DNA of 64,000 nucleotides from Fulvivirga sp. (GTDB lineage Bacteria > Bacteroidota > Bacteroidia > Cytophagales > Cyclobacteriaceae). The translations under genes and the position numbers were made by a program. Positions 8,964 to 18,486 of this stretch are shown piece after piece. Under the pieces are notes generated by a model, which did not search any database, was not told the origin of the DNA, and worked only from the letters and a program-made list of their open reading frames with translations. Positions within the stretch are counted from its first letter, which is position 1, and the number at the start of each line of letters is the position of its first letter. The DNA is taken from contig JANQLQ010000049.1 in the NCBI GenBank assembly GCA_028280565.1, positions 1 to 64,000 on the forward strand, written 5' to 3'.

Positions 8964-11900
8964 TCAGAAAGTAATGTTAAGATTGACACCGTAACTTTTA
9001 GTATTCGGGTTATTGAAGTAATCATACCCGAGTACGTTACTGGAGTCCCCGGTGAGGTTGGTCTCAGGATCAATGCCCGTGTAGTCCGTGATCAAGAATA
9101 AGTTCCTGGCGTTCACCCCGACGCTCACGGCTGAGAAAGGAAGCTGGCCCAGTAGTTTTTGGGGCAAGTCATACGAGAGTGATATGTCTCGCATTCTTAT
9201 CCACGAGCCATCCTCTATGGTGAGCTCGGTCAAGTTGACAAAACCATAGTTTTCATAAAAGTTAGTGCCGCCATCGGTGCCCCCTTTGATCACTTCGATG
9301 GTATTGGGCCTGGTGGTCGGTACTATGGAGCCGTCGTCTTCTACTTGTCCTATCACTCCATCAAAGATCACTCGTTCGTTCCTGTCGGCGGTTTCGGCGC
9401 CTACACCAAAATTGTTAAGCACGCCTTTGGTGCCATTGTATACATCGCCGCCTTCCCGTATATCCAGCAGGAAACTCAAAGTGAATCCCCTGTAACTGAA
9501 TGTATTGCGAAAACCTAACAAGAAATCCGGGTTTGGATCGCCGACGATCCCCTCGGTGGGGTCCTCGAAAGGCATACCATCTTCCTCGTTGATCACCATG
9601 TTGCCGTTTTCATCCCGCAGGAACCGTGTGCCGAAAAAGATCCCGTAGGGCTGTCCTTCGGCAATACGTTGGGTTCCAAATGGATCTATCGTGATGAAAG
9701 GTATTCCTTCTGCCAATCGTTCTACCTTATTCCTGATCCGTGTGAAATTGATCCCCGCGTCATAGGTGAATCCCCCACTATTCACTACATTGGCGGTGAG
9801 CGCAGCTTCGAATCCTTTGTTATTCAGTTCCGCCGAGTTTACCGCTCGCTGTTGCCTGCCACTGGCACTGGGCAGGGTAATGTTTAGGATCGCATCGGTC
9901 GTGGTGGCATCGAAATACGTGATGTCCAGTGCGATTTTTCCATCAAAAAATTGAAGGTCAGCTCCAAATTCTATCGTGGTGGTTTCCTCCGCTCTCAATT
10001 CATTGTTGCCAAGAAGGGTATTCGGATTAAAGGCATTTAAGCTAAGCGCGGGAAAGATCACCCCTTGGGGATTAGTCCACCCGTCACGCACTCTTGTTTG
10101 TACGAAACCGTTGTTCGTGACTCCAAAGGGAGCGTCATTACCTACTTGTCCCCACGATGCTCTTAGTTTACCATAAGAGAGAACATTACTACTCACGCCA
10201 AAAGTTTGTGTGAAATCCCATCCTATACTAGCCGCAGGATAGAAAAAGCTGTTGTTATCTTCTGGCAAAGTAGAGGACCAGTCGTTCCTACCGCTGAGAT
10301 TGACAAAAAATTGATTGGCATAATTCAGCGTTACGGTGCCAAACAGCCCGTAAAGTTCACGTCGTGTAACGCCCTCCGACACGTTGACGGATGTGGCGCT
10401 GGCAATGTTAAAAAAGCCGGGAGACGCTAACCCTTGCCCGTCAATTCGGTTTATATGAACGTCTTTATTAAAGTAATTGTGTCCTACGGTGGCGTTCAGG
10501 TCCAGGTTTTCCGTGATATCGGTATTGACGGTGACTAAAAAGTCCGAGTTGATATCTGTGCTGCTTATGGTTTGATTGATGACCTGTCCTACTTGCACAC
10601 TGGATGAGTTTACATCGTTCCTGAATACCCTATCGTCGCCATAGGTATCGACACCTAAGCGGTAGGTTATGTTAAGCCAGGGGAGGGCATCGTAAGCTAA
10701 TTGGGTATACCCAATGATCCTATTCACGTCATCCGTACTGAAGTTCTTAAATACTGTGAAATAAGGATTATCATAGATGCTTCCTCCACGGTAAGCGCGC
10801 TGCGTGCCGTCGTCTTCAAAGATAAACCCGGCGCTATTATCAAAAGTCGGGGAAGTACGAAGCAGGCCGAGCATTACGCCGGAGGTATTGGAACCATTCT
10901 GAACCCGTTTTCCACCAGAATTGATGTATGTAGCGGATAGCGTAGCTGTAAAATTATTAAATAGTTCCGCGCTGGTCGTAGCCCTAAAGCTTGTACGTGC
11001 AAAGTTGCTGTTGGGCATGATCCCTGTTTGATCTAATCGCCCCACGGAAAAGAAATAGCTGGTTTTTTCTGTTCCGCCGGAGACACTCAAGTTGTGCGTT
11101 ACGTTGGAGCCATCTTCAAAGAAGTCACCAGGATTATCGTAAGAATTGGGGATCCTGTTCGTTGCCGTGGGGTCGTCAGCCAGCACGATCAGCCCATTTG
11201 CGTCCCATCGTGACGGTGTGGTAGAATACCTCAGGTCTGAGATCCTCGGCCCCCAGCTGGCACGTTGGGAGGAGCCGGTCATAGCGGCCTGGAAAGTGGG
11301 CACAAAAACGTCTGACCCTTCGAAAGTCTCCACTACACTGCCTTGGGCAAATTCTCGTTGCAGATCAGGCAATTGGTTTACACGATCAATGGAATAGCCA
11401 AACGAGTACCTGATCCGTGCAGGCTTGTTTCGTTCGCCCTTTTTTGTCGTAATGACTACTGCGCCATTAGCGGCCCGGATACCATAAAGCACAGTGGCTG
11501 CAGGACCTTTGAGTACCGTTAAAGAAGCTACGTCTTCAGGATTAATGTCTACAGCCCTGTTGGAGTTTGTGACCCCTCCCGAACCCAGGTCAGCTACGTC
11601 GTCTTCAGGTGAATCTACCGTGTTAAAGGTAGAATTATCAATAGGTACCCCGTCGATGACAAAAAGCGGCCCGTTACTTCCTTGTACGGATTTGTTGCCC
11701 CGTATCCTTATTTGTGCTGCCGCCCCGGGTGTTCCGCTGGCGTTGGTCACCTGTACCCCGGCTATTTTTCCGCTCAGGGCAGATACAAAATTCGTCTCGC
11801 GAGCTTGCCGGATCTCATCGGCATCTACATTTTGTATGGAGTATCCAAGTTCCCTTTTGTTGGCTTCAATCCCGGCGGCGGTAACCACCACTTCGCTTAG

Positions 11901-12209
11901 CTGCCGTACATCGGAGGTTAATTGGATATCTATAACGTTCCTTGACCCGATCTCTTCTTCTTCCGTTATGAAACCGATAAATGAAAACACCAAGACGGAG
12001 CCATTAGCGGGGACTACTAGTGAATACTTGCCGTTCAGATCCGTGACGGTACCCACCGTGGTGCCTCTCACGAGTACGTTTACCCCTGGTAATACGGCGC
12101 CATCATCTAATGACACCACTGTGCCCGTTACGGTCTTATCCTGCGCTGTGCTTTCAGAATAACATAGGGCTACCATTAAGATTAATAGTAAAATCTTTTT
12201 CATAAGCAT
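8964..12209 (-). CDS. SusC/RagA-family TonB-linked outer-membrane transporter
   Basis: A 1081-residue TonB-dependent receptor. Order: signal peptide (ends ESTAQ), a carboxypeptidase-regulatory-like domain (about 25-105), the SusC signature region SEVVVTAAG, a plug domain (about 115-235, with IRIRGNKSV and PLFVIDGVPID), then a 22-strand-type barrel ending in the aromatic terminus LNITF. The start may be the ATG at 12209 or the one at 12203 (MLMKK or MKK); both keep the signal peptide. Partner of the SusD-like lipoprotein downstream. No ECF sigma/anti-sigma pair is adjacent, so regulation is not of the obvious FecI/FecR type here. Confidence 0.95.
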   Translation of the reverse strand: MLMKKILLLILMVALCYSESTAQDKTVTGTVVSLDDGAVLPGVNVLVRGTTVGTVTDLNGKYSLVVPANGSVLVFSFIGFITEEEEIGSRNVIDIQLTSDVRQLSEVVVTAAGIEANKRELGYSIQNVDADEIRQARETNFVSALSGKIAGVQVTNASGTPGAAAQIRIRGNKSVQGSNGPLFVIDGVPIDNSTFNTVDSPEDDVADLGSGGVTNSNRAVDINPEDVASLTVLKGPAATVLYGIRAANGAVVITTKKGERNKPARIRYSFGYSIDRVNQLPDLQREFAQGSVVETFEGSDVFVPTFQAAMTGSSQRASWGPRISDLRYSTTPSRWDANGLIVLADDPTATNRIPNSYDNPGDFFEDGSNVTHNLSVSGGTEKTSYFFSVGRLDQTGIMPNSNFARTSFRATTSAELFNNFTATLSATYINSGGKRVQNGSNTSGVMLGLLRTSPTFDNSAGFIFEDDGTQRAYRGGSIYDNPYFTVFKNFSTDDVNRIIGYTQLAYDALPWLNITYRLGVDTYGDDRVFRNDVNSSSVQVGQVINQTISSTDINSDFLVTVNTDITENLDLNATVGHNYFNKDVHINRIDGQGLASPGFFNIASATSVNVSEGVTRRELYGLFGTVTLNYANQFFVNLSGRNDWSSTLPEDNNSFFYPAASIGWDFTQTFGVSSNVLSYGKLRASWGQVGNDAPFGVTNNGFVQTRVRDGWTNPQGVIFPALSLNAFNPNTLLGNNELRAEETTTIEFGADLQFFDGKIALDITYFDATTTDAILNITLPSASGRQQRAVNSAELNNKGFEAALTANVVNSGGFTYDAGINFTRIRNKVERLAEGIPFITIDPFGTQRIAEGQPYGIFFGTRFLRDENGNMVINEEDGMPFEDPTEGIVGDPNPDFLLGFRNTFSYRGFTLSFLLDIREGGDVYNGTKGVLNNFGVGAETADRNERVIFDGVIGQVEDDGSIVPTTRPNTIEVIKGGTDGGTNFYENYGFVNLTELTIEDGSWIRMRDISLSYDLPQKLLGQLPFSAVSVGVNARNLFLITDYTGIDPETNLTGDSSNVLGYDYFNNPNTKSYGVNLNITF

Positions 12210-12229
12210 TGGTTTAGATTATTTAATAT

Positions 12230-12249
12230 GGCAATTATTCAAAATTGCC
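12230..12249. promoter_or_regulatory. Inverted repeat upstream of susC, possible operator
   Basis: GGCAATT-ATTCAA-AATTGCC is a perfect 7-base inverted repeat about 20 bases upstream of the susC start. On the minus strand the CAATTTTG inside it is one base from the TAnnTTTG -7 consensus, so the repeat may overlay the promoter. The rest of the 254-base gap to the EamA gene shows no gene. Confidence 0.35.
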
Positions 12250-12463
12250 AACTGTAAGAATCCAAGGTATGCACTTATGGCAGGGGTCAAAACACGTAGA
12301 TTGTAGGAATCGGGGAGCCGGGTAGCTCTTACGGAATTATGGCCTTAACTTACTGGGATGAATAGGTTCAGGGCGGAGACGCAAGGAGTGGAAAAGAAGG
12401 AGTATGAATTTTGTAACGTAATTTGGAGTAGTTTTTTCACTTTTTGACCCCTTAAATTACCAC

Positions 12464-13345
12464 TTATTTCCCGGCTTTATTGGCTAAATAAACACCTGTT
12501 ATAATGAAGATCATTCCAAGGTAATGCCCGGAATATAGACGTTCGTCATCTATCAACCCCCAGACAACTGCAACGATCGGAATTATGTAAGTCACTGAGC
12601 TGGTAAAAAGAGGTGAGGTGATTTTCACCAATTGATTGAACAGGATCAGGGCTATGGCAGTACCCAAAATGCCAAGCAAGGCAACAGCGCCTAAGGCTGG
12701 GTAAGACCCCTCTACGACTCCTATTTTGCCAGTGAAGCCAGTAAAGAAAAGCAAATAGATCGTAGCTACTGGCCCTACTAAAAAAAGGGATAAACTGGTT
12801 ATAGCCCTCGCATTGAGTTCAGCCAGTTTAAATTTGATCAAGTTGAGATTGATGCTATAAAATAATGTAGCCAGTACCACGAGTAATGCGTATGCATTGA
12901 AGCCAATATTTCCACTAGAGCCAGCAAAGATCAATATACCACAACCTAAAAACCCGAGGATAACCCCGGCAAATTTACGAGCTACCACCTGTTGTGCGAA
13001 GAGTAAAGCACCCAAGATAAGTGTAAATAACGGCGTTAGCGCATTGAGAATCCCAGCCACAGAGCTTGGTATCCTGGTCTGTGCAATAGCAAACAAAAAG
13101 GAGGGGATCAAGCTACCCACAAAACCTACGCTTATCAGCACTACCCAATGTTTCCGGCGTATTTTTTTGAAAGAGCTTAGGGCCAGCGGCAATAGGAAAA
13201 GGTAGGCCGAAACGATACGTAAGGCGCCTACTTCCCCGGCCGAGTATACTAACAAGGCCTTTTTGATCAAAATAAACGAACTGCCCCAGATAGCTGCCAG
13301 TACTAACAGTAATCCCCAAGCGAGCAAATTTTGTTTTTTGTCCAT
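12464..13345 (-). CDS. EamA/DMT-family transporter
   Basis: A 293-residue inner-membrane protein with about ten hydrophobic helices in two homologous EamA halves, as in drug/metabolite transporters such as RhaT or YdcZ-type exporters. Typical features are AAIWGSSFILIKKAL in the first helix and the repeat half starting near residue 150. It starts 16 bases after the dusB stop on the same strand, so the two probably share a transcript. Substrate cannot be predicted. Confidence 0.85.
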   Translation of the reverse strand: MDKKQNLLAWGLLLVLAAIWGSSFILIKKALLVYSAGEVGALRIVSAYLFLLPLALSSFKKIRRKHWVVLISVGFVGSLIPSFLFAIAQTRIPSSVAGILNALTPLFTLILGALLFAQQVVARKFAGVILGFLGCGILIFAGSSGNIGFNAYALLVVLATLFYSINLNLIKFKLAELNARAITSLSLFLVGPVATIYLLFFTGFTGKIGVVEGSYPALGAVALLGILGTAIALILFNQLVKITSPLFTSSVTYIIPIVAVVWGLIDDERLYSGHYLGMIFIITGVYLANKAGK

Positions 13346-13361
13346 TAAGCCGCCACGGGGA

Positions 13362-14354
13362 TCAAGCCATTACATGGATATCGAAAGTATGTCTTATTTC
13401 TTCAAGGGTGTCTGCGATCTCTCGGTAAGAATCAGACTCTACCAGCTTTGTGCGGAAAGGCTTAAAATTAGGAATGCCCCGGAAATAATTGGTATAATGC
13501 CTGCGCATTTCAAAAAGCCCTTTTCGCTCCCCTTTCCATTCTACCGAAAAATCAAGGTGCTTACGCGCCACATCCACCCGGTCATTAAGTGTAGGAGGGG
13601 CAAGTTTTTTGCCCGTTTCAAAATAATATTTGATCTCGTTGAATATCCAAGGGTAGCCTATCGCTGCCCTGCCGATCATGATGCCGTCTACCCCGTATTT
13701 TTCCCGGTACTCCAACGCTTTTTCGGGAGAATCTATGTCCCCATTCCCGAAAATGGGAATATGGATATCTTGATGATTTTTTACTTCGGCGATCTTGGTC
13801 CAGTCGGCCTCGCCCTTATACATCTGTTTACGGGTACGACCATGGATGGTGAGGGCTTTTATGCCTACATCCTGCAACCTTTTAGCCACTTCTACAATTT
13901 GTATGGTTTTTTCATCCCATCCGAGCCGTGTTTTTACCGTTACCGGTAAGCTGACCTGCTTCACGATCTCTTCGGTCATCTTTTGCATTTTGGGTAAGTC
14001 CAGCAGGATACCTGCCCCAGCGCCCTTGCAGGCCACTTTTTTTACCGGGCATCCGTAGTTGATATCAATGATCTCCGGGCGGGCCTGTTCGGCGATGGCC
14101 GCTGCTTCCCGCATCGAGTCGATCTTATCCCCAAAGATCTGGATACCGATGGGCCTCTCGTAATCATAGATGTCCAACTTCTGCACACTTTTTTCTGCAT
14201 GACGGATCAGTCCCTCGGAAGAAATAAACTCCGTATACATTAAATCTGCCCCATTTTCCTTACACACTGCGCGGAAGGGAGGATCGCTCACATCTTCCAT
14301 AGGGGCCAGTAGCAATGGAAATTCACCCAGCTCTATATCGTTTATTTTCACCAT
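13362..14354 (-). CDS. dusB: tRNA-dihydrouridine synthase DusB
   Basis: FMN-dependent reductase that makes dihydrouridine in tRNA. About 330 residues, a TIM barrel plus helical C-terminal domain. Visible motifs: LLAPMEDVSDPPFR at the start (FMN binding), DINYGCPVKK with the catalytic Cys near 103, KTRLGWD, the LTIHGRTR histidine region and FGNGDI, then GRAAIGYPWIF. The ORF track uses a TTG (14369); the ATG at 14354 (MVKINDIE) fits homologues better. It is followed closely by an EamA transporter gene and divergent from the CPBP protease gene. Confidence 0.93.
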   Translation of the reverse strand: MVKINDIELGEFPLLLAPMEDVSDPPFRAVCKENGADLMYTEFISSEGLIRHAEKSVQKLDIYDYERPIGIQIFGDKIDSMREAAAIAEQARPEIIDINYGCPVKKVACKGAGAGILLDLPKMQKMTEEIVKQVSLPVTVKTRLGWDEKTIQIVEVAKRLQDVGIKALTIHGRTRKQMYKGEADWTKIAEVKNHQDIHIPIFGNGDIDSPEKALEYREKYGVDGIMIGRAAIGYPWIFNEIKYYFETGKKLAPPTLNDRVDVARKHLDFSVEWKGERKGLFEMRRHYTNYFRGIPNFKPFRTKLVESDSYREIADTLEEIRHTFDIHVMA

Positions 14355-14409
14355 ATGTGCTTTACCCAATCTGCCGAATTAAAAATAAGCCGTAAATTTA
14401 AGCCAATTT

Positions 14410-15369
14410 ATGGACAAATTCGACAATAACTTTCGGCTGCCGGGTGGTCATAGCCCCTCGCTATCGGCCATTATAGCCTTGATTGTATCCTTGCTTGGAT
14501 TCTTTGCCATTGGCCCCTTGGTAGGATTATTACTGGCCATCCCCTTTTATGACGGCCCTGTGCTGGAATTCTCCCAAGGGCTTACGGATCCATTGGCGTC
14601 ACCGAAGTTTAAACTGCCACTTTTTATTATACAAGGCTCTGCCACTTTAGTAGGGTTGTTTGTCGTTCCTGCCATTTATATGTACGCTAGGGAAAAGGTA
14701 AGTATCAAATCTTTTTTTGCTAAACCGCTGGGTATAACGCCATGGCTGATTACGGGGATCGTTACCGTTGTATTTATGACTGTAAATGCAGTCTTTATCG
14801 AATGGAATTTGAATGTTTCTTTCCCCGAGTTCATGAAAGGTTTTGAAAGCTGGGCGCGACAGACCGAGGAAGCTGCCGCAAAAATGACGGAATATCTTAC
14901 GGCATTTGACAGTTTCTCGCAGTTTATGGTAGCATTTTTCGTAATTGCAGTTTTTGCAGCCTTAGGGGAAGAGCTCGTCTTCCGGGGGATCATGCAAAAC
15001 ATGATCCACAAGGCTAACGGTAACATACACATAGCCATCTGGCTCTCGGCGGTCCTGTTCAGCGCAATTCACTTCCAATTTTTTGGTTTTGTTCCTAGGG
15101 TGTTGCTTGGGGCATTGTTTGGATATTTGTATTACTGGTCCGGGAACTTGTGGATCCCCATATTCGCTCATTTTATCAACAACGGGTTTACGCTTGTCAT
15201 GATTTACCTGTATAATTTGGGCCAAGTCAATTTTGATATTGAAAATAGTGAACCTCCTTCGTTGATGGCTGTGGTATTATTCGCTATTATTACCGCTGGT
15301 CTATTATTTTATTTTAGAAATCACTTCCTTAAAAACAATCCCGATGAGCAAATGGCAGAAGGTGTTTAG
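14410..15369 (+). CDS. CPBP-family intramembrane metalloprotease
   Basis: A 319-residue polytopic membrane protein of the CAAX protease/bacteriocin-processing (ABI) family. Motifs are in order: GEELVFRG near residue 186 (paired Glu), FSAIHFQFFG near 216 (metal-binding His) and HFINNG near 254. The N-terminal half has four helices and a loop. It begins a run of co-directional genes: the DUF2007 gene overlaps its end by 26 bases and cdsA follows. Physiological substrate unknown. Confidence 0.88.
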   Translation: MDKFDNNFRLPGGHSPSLSAIIALIVSLLGFFAIGPLVGLLLAIPFYDGPVLEFSQGLTDPLASPKFKLPLFIIQGSATLVGLFVVPAIYMYAREKVSIKSFFAKPLGITPWLITGIVTVVFMTVNAVFIEWNLNVSFPEFMKGFESWARQTEEAAAKMTEYLTAFDSFSQFMVAFFVIAVFAALGEELVFRGIMQNMIHKANGNIHIAIWLSAVLFSAIHFQFFGFVPRVLLGALFGYLYYWSGNLWIPIFAHFINNGFTLVMIYLYNLGQVNFDIENSEPPSLMAVVLFAIITAGLLFYFRNHFLKNNPDEQMAEGV

Positions 15370-15553
15370 CGCTTTTGAGTCGTACAAGGCGGAAATTGTG
15401 AAGGATGTGTTGGAAAGCAACGGCCTAAATCCTGTGATTATCAATAAGAAAGACTCATCTTACGCCAGTTTTGGGCAAATTGAAGTGCACGTGGCCGCTG
15501 AAGAAGTGATCAAGTCATTGAACATTATCGAAAATGACATCAGTTTTGGGTAA
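15344..15553 (+). CDS. DUF2007-domain small protein
   Basis: A 69-residue soluble protein matching the DUF2007 'putative signal transducing protein' pattern: an alpha/beta fold with VFSAFESYKAEIVKDVLESNG followed by a strand with VIINKKD. Its start lies inside the end of the CPBP gene and its end overlaps cdsA by 20 bases, so the three are translationally linked. DUF2007 proteins often sit next to membrane-enzyme genes, but their role is not known. Confidence 0.8.
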   Translation: MSKWQKVFSAFESYKAEIVKDVLESNGLNPVIINKKDSSYASFGQIEVHVAAEEVIKSLNIIENDISFG

Positions 15554-16370
15554 GTTAAGCAACCTTGTACAGCGGGTCATTGCCGCCGTACTGGGTGCCG
15601 GGGTCATCCTAGGGGGGATCTATTATGGTGCGTGGTCCTATTTCACTATTTTTTTCTTGATCAGTATGATCACCCAGTTAGAGTTTTATAAACTGGTAGG
15701 CTTGGACGGTATGCTGCCCTTAAAAACGTTTGGCACCTTTTCAGGGTCTTTTATTTTTCTTATTTCTTTCCTGGTGGAAAGCAGCACGATCCACGAGAAG
15801 TATTATTTCACGATTTTCCCGGTGGTGGCTTGCGTATATATGATCTACTTGTACCGTAAACAGATCAAGAAGCCTTTTCGGGGAGTGGCGTTTACTTTCC
15901 TAGGGATAATTTATGTATCCATACCGTTTTCGCTTATCAACGTGATGGCGTTCCATCCCGGGCAGTATACAGGCCAGCTTATCATTGGTTCTATGCTCAT
16001 TTTATGGGCCAGTGACACAGGTGCATACTTTGCCGGGGTACGTTTTGGCAAGCGCAAGCTTTTTGAACGGGTTTCACCAAAAAAATCATGGGAGGGCAGC
16101 TTAGGTGGATTTGTACTGGCTATGGCCATGGCTTTTGGTATTTCTAAAATACCTTTTTTCGGGTTAGAGACCTGGCAGTGGACCACCTTGGCACTGATCA
16201 TAGTAGTTACAGGTACTTTTGGAGACCTGGTAGAATCTTTGTTCAAGAGAAGCATCGCCATTAAAGATTCAAGCCGGCTGATCCCCGGGCACGGCGGCTT
16301 CCTGGATCGTTTTGACGGCCTTTTGCTGGCGGCGCCTTTTATTGTAGCATTCCTCAAATTATTTGAATAA
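15534..16370 (+). CDS. cdsA: Phosphatidate cytidylyltransferase
   Basis: Inner-membrane enzyme making CDP-diacylglycerol from phosphatidate and CTP, the branch point of phospholipid synthesis. 278 residues with about seven or eight helices. The CDS signature is at the C-terminus: KSWEGSLGG near 184, FGDLVESLFKRS near 229 and IPGHGGFLDRFDG near 252. It overlaps the DUF2007 gene by 20 bases. A phosphatidylserine decarboxylase of the same pathway lies 1.5 kb downstream with glutamate dehydrogenase between them. Confidence 0.93.
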   Translation: MTSVLGKLSNLVQRVIAAVLGAGVILGGIYYGAWSYFTIFFLISMITQLEFYKLVGLDGMLPLKTFGTFSGSFIFLISFLVESSTIHEKYYFTIFPVVACVYMIYLYRKQIKKPFRGVAFTFLGIIYVSIPFSLINVMAFHPGQYTGQLIIGSMLILWASDTGAYFAGVRFGKRKLFERVSPKKSWEGSLGGFVLAMAMAFGISKIPFFGLETWQWTTLALIIVVTGTFGDLVESLFKRSIAIKDSSRLIPGHGGFLDRFDGLLLAAPFIVAFLKLFE

Positions 16371-16489
16371 CCTAAGGGTCATAACAAACGCCGTTTTTGT
16401 GCGGTTTAACGGTTTTCGTAAAATTCTGATTAGAGAAATGACAAATTTTGGGTTTATTTGCAAACGTTTCCAAACACACAGAATAATCT

Positions 16490-17764
16490 ATGGGTTATAT
16501 TGAGCCGGCCCCGCTGAAGGATGAGACTAATCCTTTCGAGGCAATGATGTCGAGATTCCACATTGCTTCCCAGATCCTCGGCCTGGATGACGAAGTTTAT
16601 AACGTACTGAAGTCTCCCGCTAAACAGGTTATCGTTTCACTGCCCATCACCATGGATGATGGGTCGATCCGTGTTTTTGATGGCTACCGGGTGATCCACT
16701 CAAATATCCTAGGACCCTCGAAAGGGGGTATCCGTTTTGATCCCGGGGTGAATTTGGACGAGGTAAAAGCGCTTGCTGCCTGGATGACTTGGAAATGTGC
16801 CGTGGTGGACATTCCCTACGGAGGGGCGAAAGGAGGTATTCAATGTAACCCACGGGAGATGTCATCAGGAGAAATAGAACGGCTGATGCGTGCGTACACC
16901 TTGGCTATGATCGAGATCTTTGGTCCTGACCGGGATATTCCCGCTCCTGATATGGGCACGGGGCCGCGAGAAATGGCCTGGCTCATGGACGAATTCTCCC
17001 GGACCCAGGGGATGACGATCAATTCCGTAGTTACGGGTAAGCCTCTCGTACTAGGCGGATCCTTAGGACGTACCGAGGCTACAGGCCGGGGGGTGATGGT
17101 TTCCGCGCTGGCGGCCATGGAAAAACTCAAGATCAATCCTTATAAATCTACATGCGCTGTGCAGGGCTTTGGTAATGTGGGCTCGTTTGCCGCGTTACTG
17201 CTGGCTGAACGGGGAGCAAAAGTAGTGGCGGTCAGTGACATTTCTGGGGCATACTACAATGGCGCAGGTATAGATATAGAGGCGGCCATTGAATATCGTA
17301 ATGCTAATAATGGTACCATGGAAGGATATTCCGGGGCAGAAAAAATAGATGGCAACGAGATACTGGAACTGGAAGTGGACGTGTTAGTACCAGCGGCCAT
17401 GGAGGATGTGATCAACTCGCGTAATGCCGAAAACATTAAAGCACGATTAATTGTAGAAGGGGCAAACGGCCCCACATCGGCAAAGGCAGACACGATCATT
17501 AACGACAAAGGCATCATGGTAGCTCCTGATATTTTGGCCAATGCGGGCGGTGTAACCGTGTCTTACTTCGAATGGGTACAGAATCGCTTGGGATATAAAT
17601 GGACGGGCGAACGTGTGAACAGGCGTTCAGATCGTATTATGAAGGATGCTTTTGACAATGTGTACCGGACGTCGCAAGAATATGACGTATCGATGCGTAT
17701 TGCGGCCTACATCGTGGCAATTGATAAAGTAGCGAAAACCTATAAGTTCCGTGGTGGTTATTAA
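16490..17764 (+). CDS. gdhA: Glutamate dehydrogenase (Glu/Leu/Phe/Val family)
   Basis: Oxidoreductase linking glutamate to 2-oxoglutarate plus ammonia. 424 residues, the size of hexameric bacterial/archaeal enzymes. Substrate-domain lysines are in GPSKGGIRFDP (about K77) and the catalytic PYGGAKGGI (about K113). The Rossmann domain has VQGFGNVGS, followed by the acidic/neutral VSDISG. GGVTVSYFEWVQN near the C-terminus is diagnostic. It has its own 119-base upstream gap after cdsA and a 65-base gap to psd. Coenzyme preference (NAD or NADP) is not certain. Confidence 0.93.
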   Translation: MGYIEPAPLKDETNPFEAMMSRFHIASQILGLDDEVYNVLKSPAKQVIVSLPITMDDGSIRVFDGYRVIHSNILGPSKGGIRFDPGVNLDEVKALAAWMTWKCAVVDIPYGGAKGGIQCNPREMSSGEIERLMRAYTLAMIEIFGPDRDIPAPDMGTGPREMAWLMDEFSRTQGMTINSVVTGKPLVLGGSLGRTEATGRGVMVSALAAMEKLKINPYKSTCAVQGFGNVGSFAALLLAERGAKVVAVSDISGAYYNGAGIDIEAAIEYRNANNGTMEGYSGAEKIDGNEILELEVDVLVPAAMEDVINSRNAENIKARLIVEGANGPTSAKADTIINDKGIMVAPDILANAGGVTVSYFEWVQNRLGYKWTGERVNRRSDRIMKDAFDNVYRTSQEYDVSMRIAAYIVAIDKVAKTYKFRGGY

Positions 17765-17829
17765 CCCAGGGGAAGCCCATTAAAATACGGTACGTTTTTA
17801 GGGTAGTTTCTGATTAAGACACATAAGCT

Positions 17830-18486
17830 TTGACAATACATAAAGAAGGAAGGACCCTTTTAGCGGTCCTATTGATCATACTCACAGTAGTAAATCTTGT
17901 AGCCTACAATTATATTGGAGGTACAATTATTTTCCAGGTGTCGCTGGGCGTAAGCGTAGTACTCTTTTTATTAGTGTTACAATTTTTCAGGAGCCCGAAG
18001 ATCCATTGTCCAGTCAATGATAAGCATGTGATAGCCCCGGCAGATGGAAAAGTGGTAGTGATTGAAGAGACGGCAGAGGGAGAATACCTAAAAGACAAAC
18101 GTATCCAAGTATCCATTTTTATGTCGCCCATCAATGTTCATGTGAACAGGATGCCGGTGAAAGGTATCATCGACTACTTTAAATACCACCCGGGCAAATA
18201 CCTAGTGGCTTGGCACCCTAAGTCCAGCACAGAAAACGAACGCACCACCGTGGTGGCCAAAATGGATAACGGTACGCCCATACTCTTTCGCCAAATTGCG
18301 GGAGCTATGGCGCGGAGGATTAAGTGCTACCTCTCTGAAGGAGATAAACTATCCCAGGGGCAGGAATTCGGGTTTATAAAATTCGGTTCACGCGTAGATG
18401 TTTTCCTTCCTTTGGGGACAGATGTTCTTGTAAACATTGGCGACAAGACCAAGGCCGGGATGACTGTACTGGCTGAGCTTAACTAA
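17830..18486 (+). CDS. psd: Phosphatidylserine decarboxylase (short form)
   Basis: Makes phosphatidylethanolamine from phosphatidylserine. It is the short 218-residue form with two N-terminal membrane helices (about 9-50), HVNRMPVKG, and an FGSRVDV motif near residue 185. There the Gly-Ser bond is cleaved autocatalytically to give the pyruvoyl group (FGS here in place of the classical LGS). The start is a TTG giving L/M-TIHKEGR; there is no ATG before the core domain, so TTG is accepted. Its stop overlaps the stop of the convergent msrC gene by 3 bases. Confidence 0.88.
   Translation: MTIHKEGRTLLAVLLIILTVVNLVAYNYIGGTIIFQVSLGVSVVLFLLVLQFFRSPKIHCPVNDKHVIAPADGKVVVIEETAEGEYLKDKRIQVSIFMSPINVHVNRMPVKGIIDYFKYHPGKYLVAWHPKSSTENERTTVVAKMDNGTPILFRQIAGAMARRIKCYLSEGDKLSQGQEFGFIKFGSRVDVFLPLGTDVLVNIGDKTKAGMTVLAELN

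Noticed and set aside
11494-12162. 222-aa plus-strand ORF opposite susC
   Set aside because: Composition is the mirror of the SusC plug-domain codons; it is a shadow of a strongly supported gene.
13263-13949. 228-aa plus-strand ORF opposite dusB and the EamA gene
   Set aside because: It spans two real genes and their junction with no recognisable domain.
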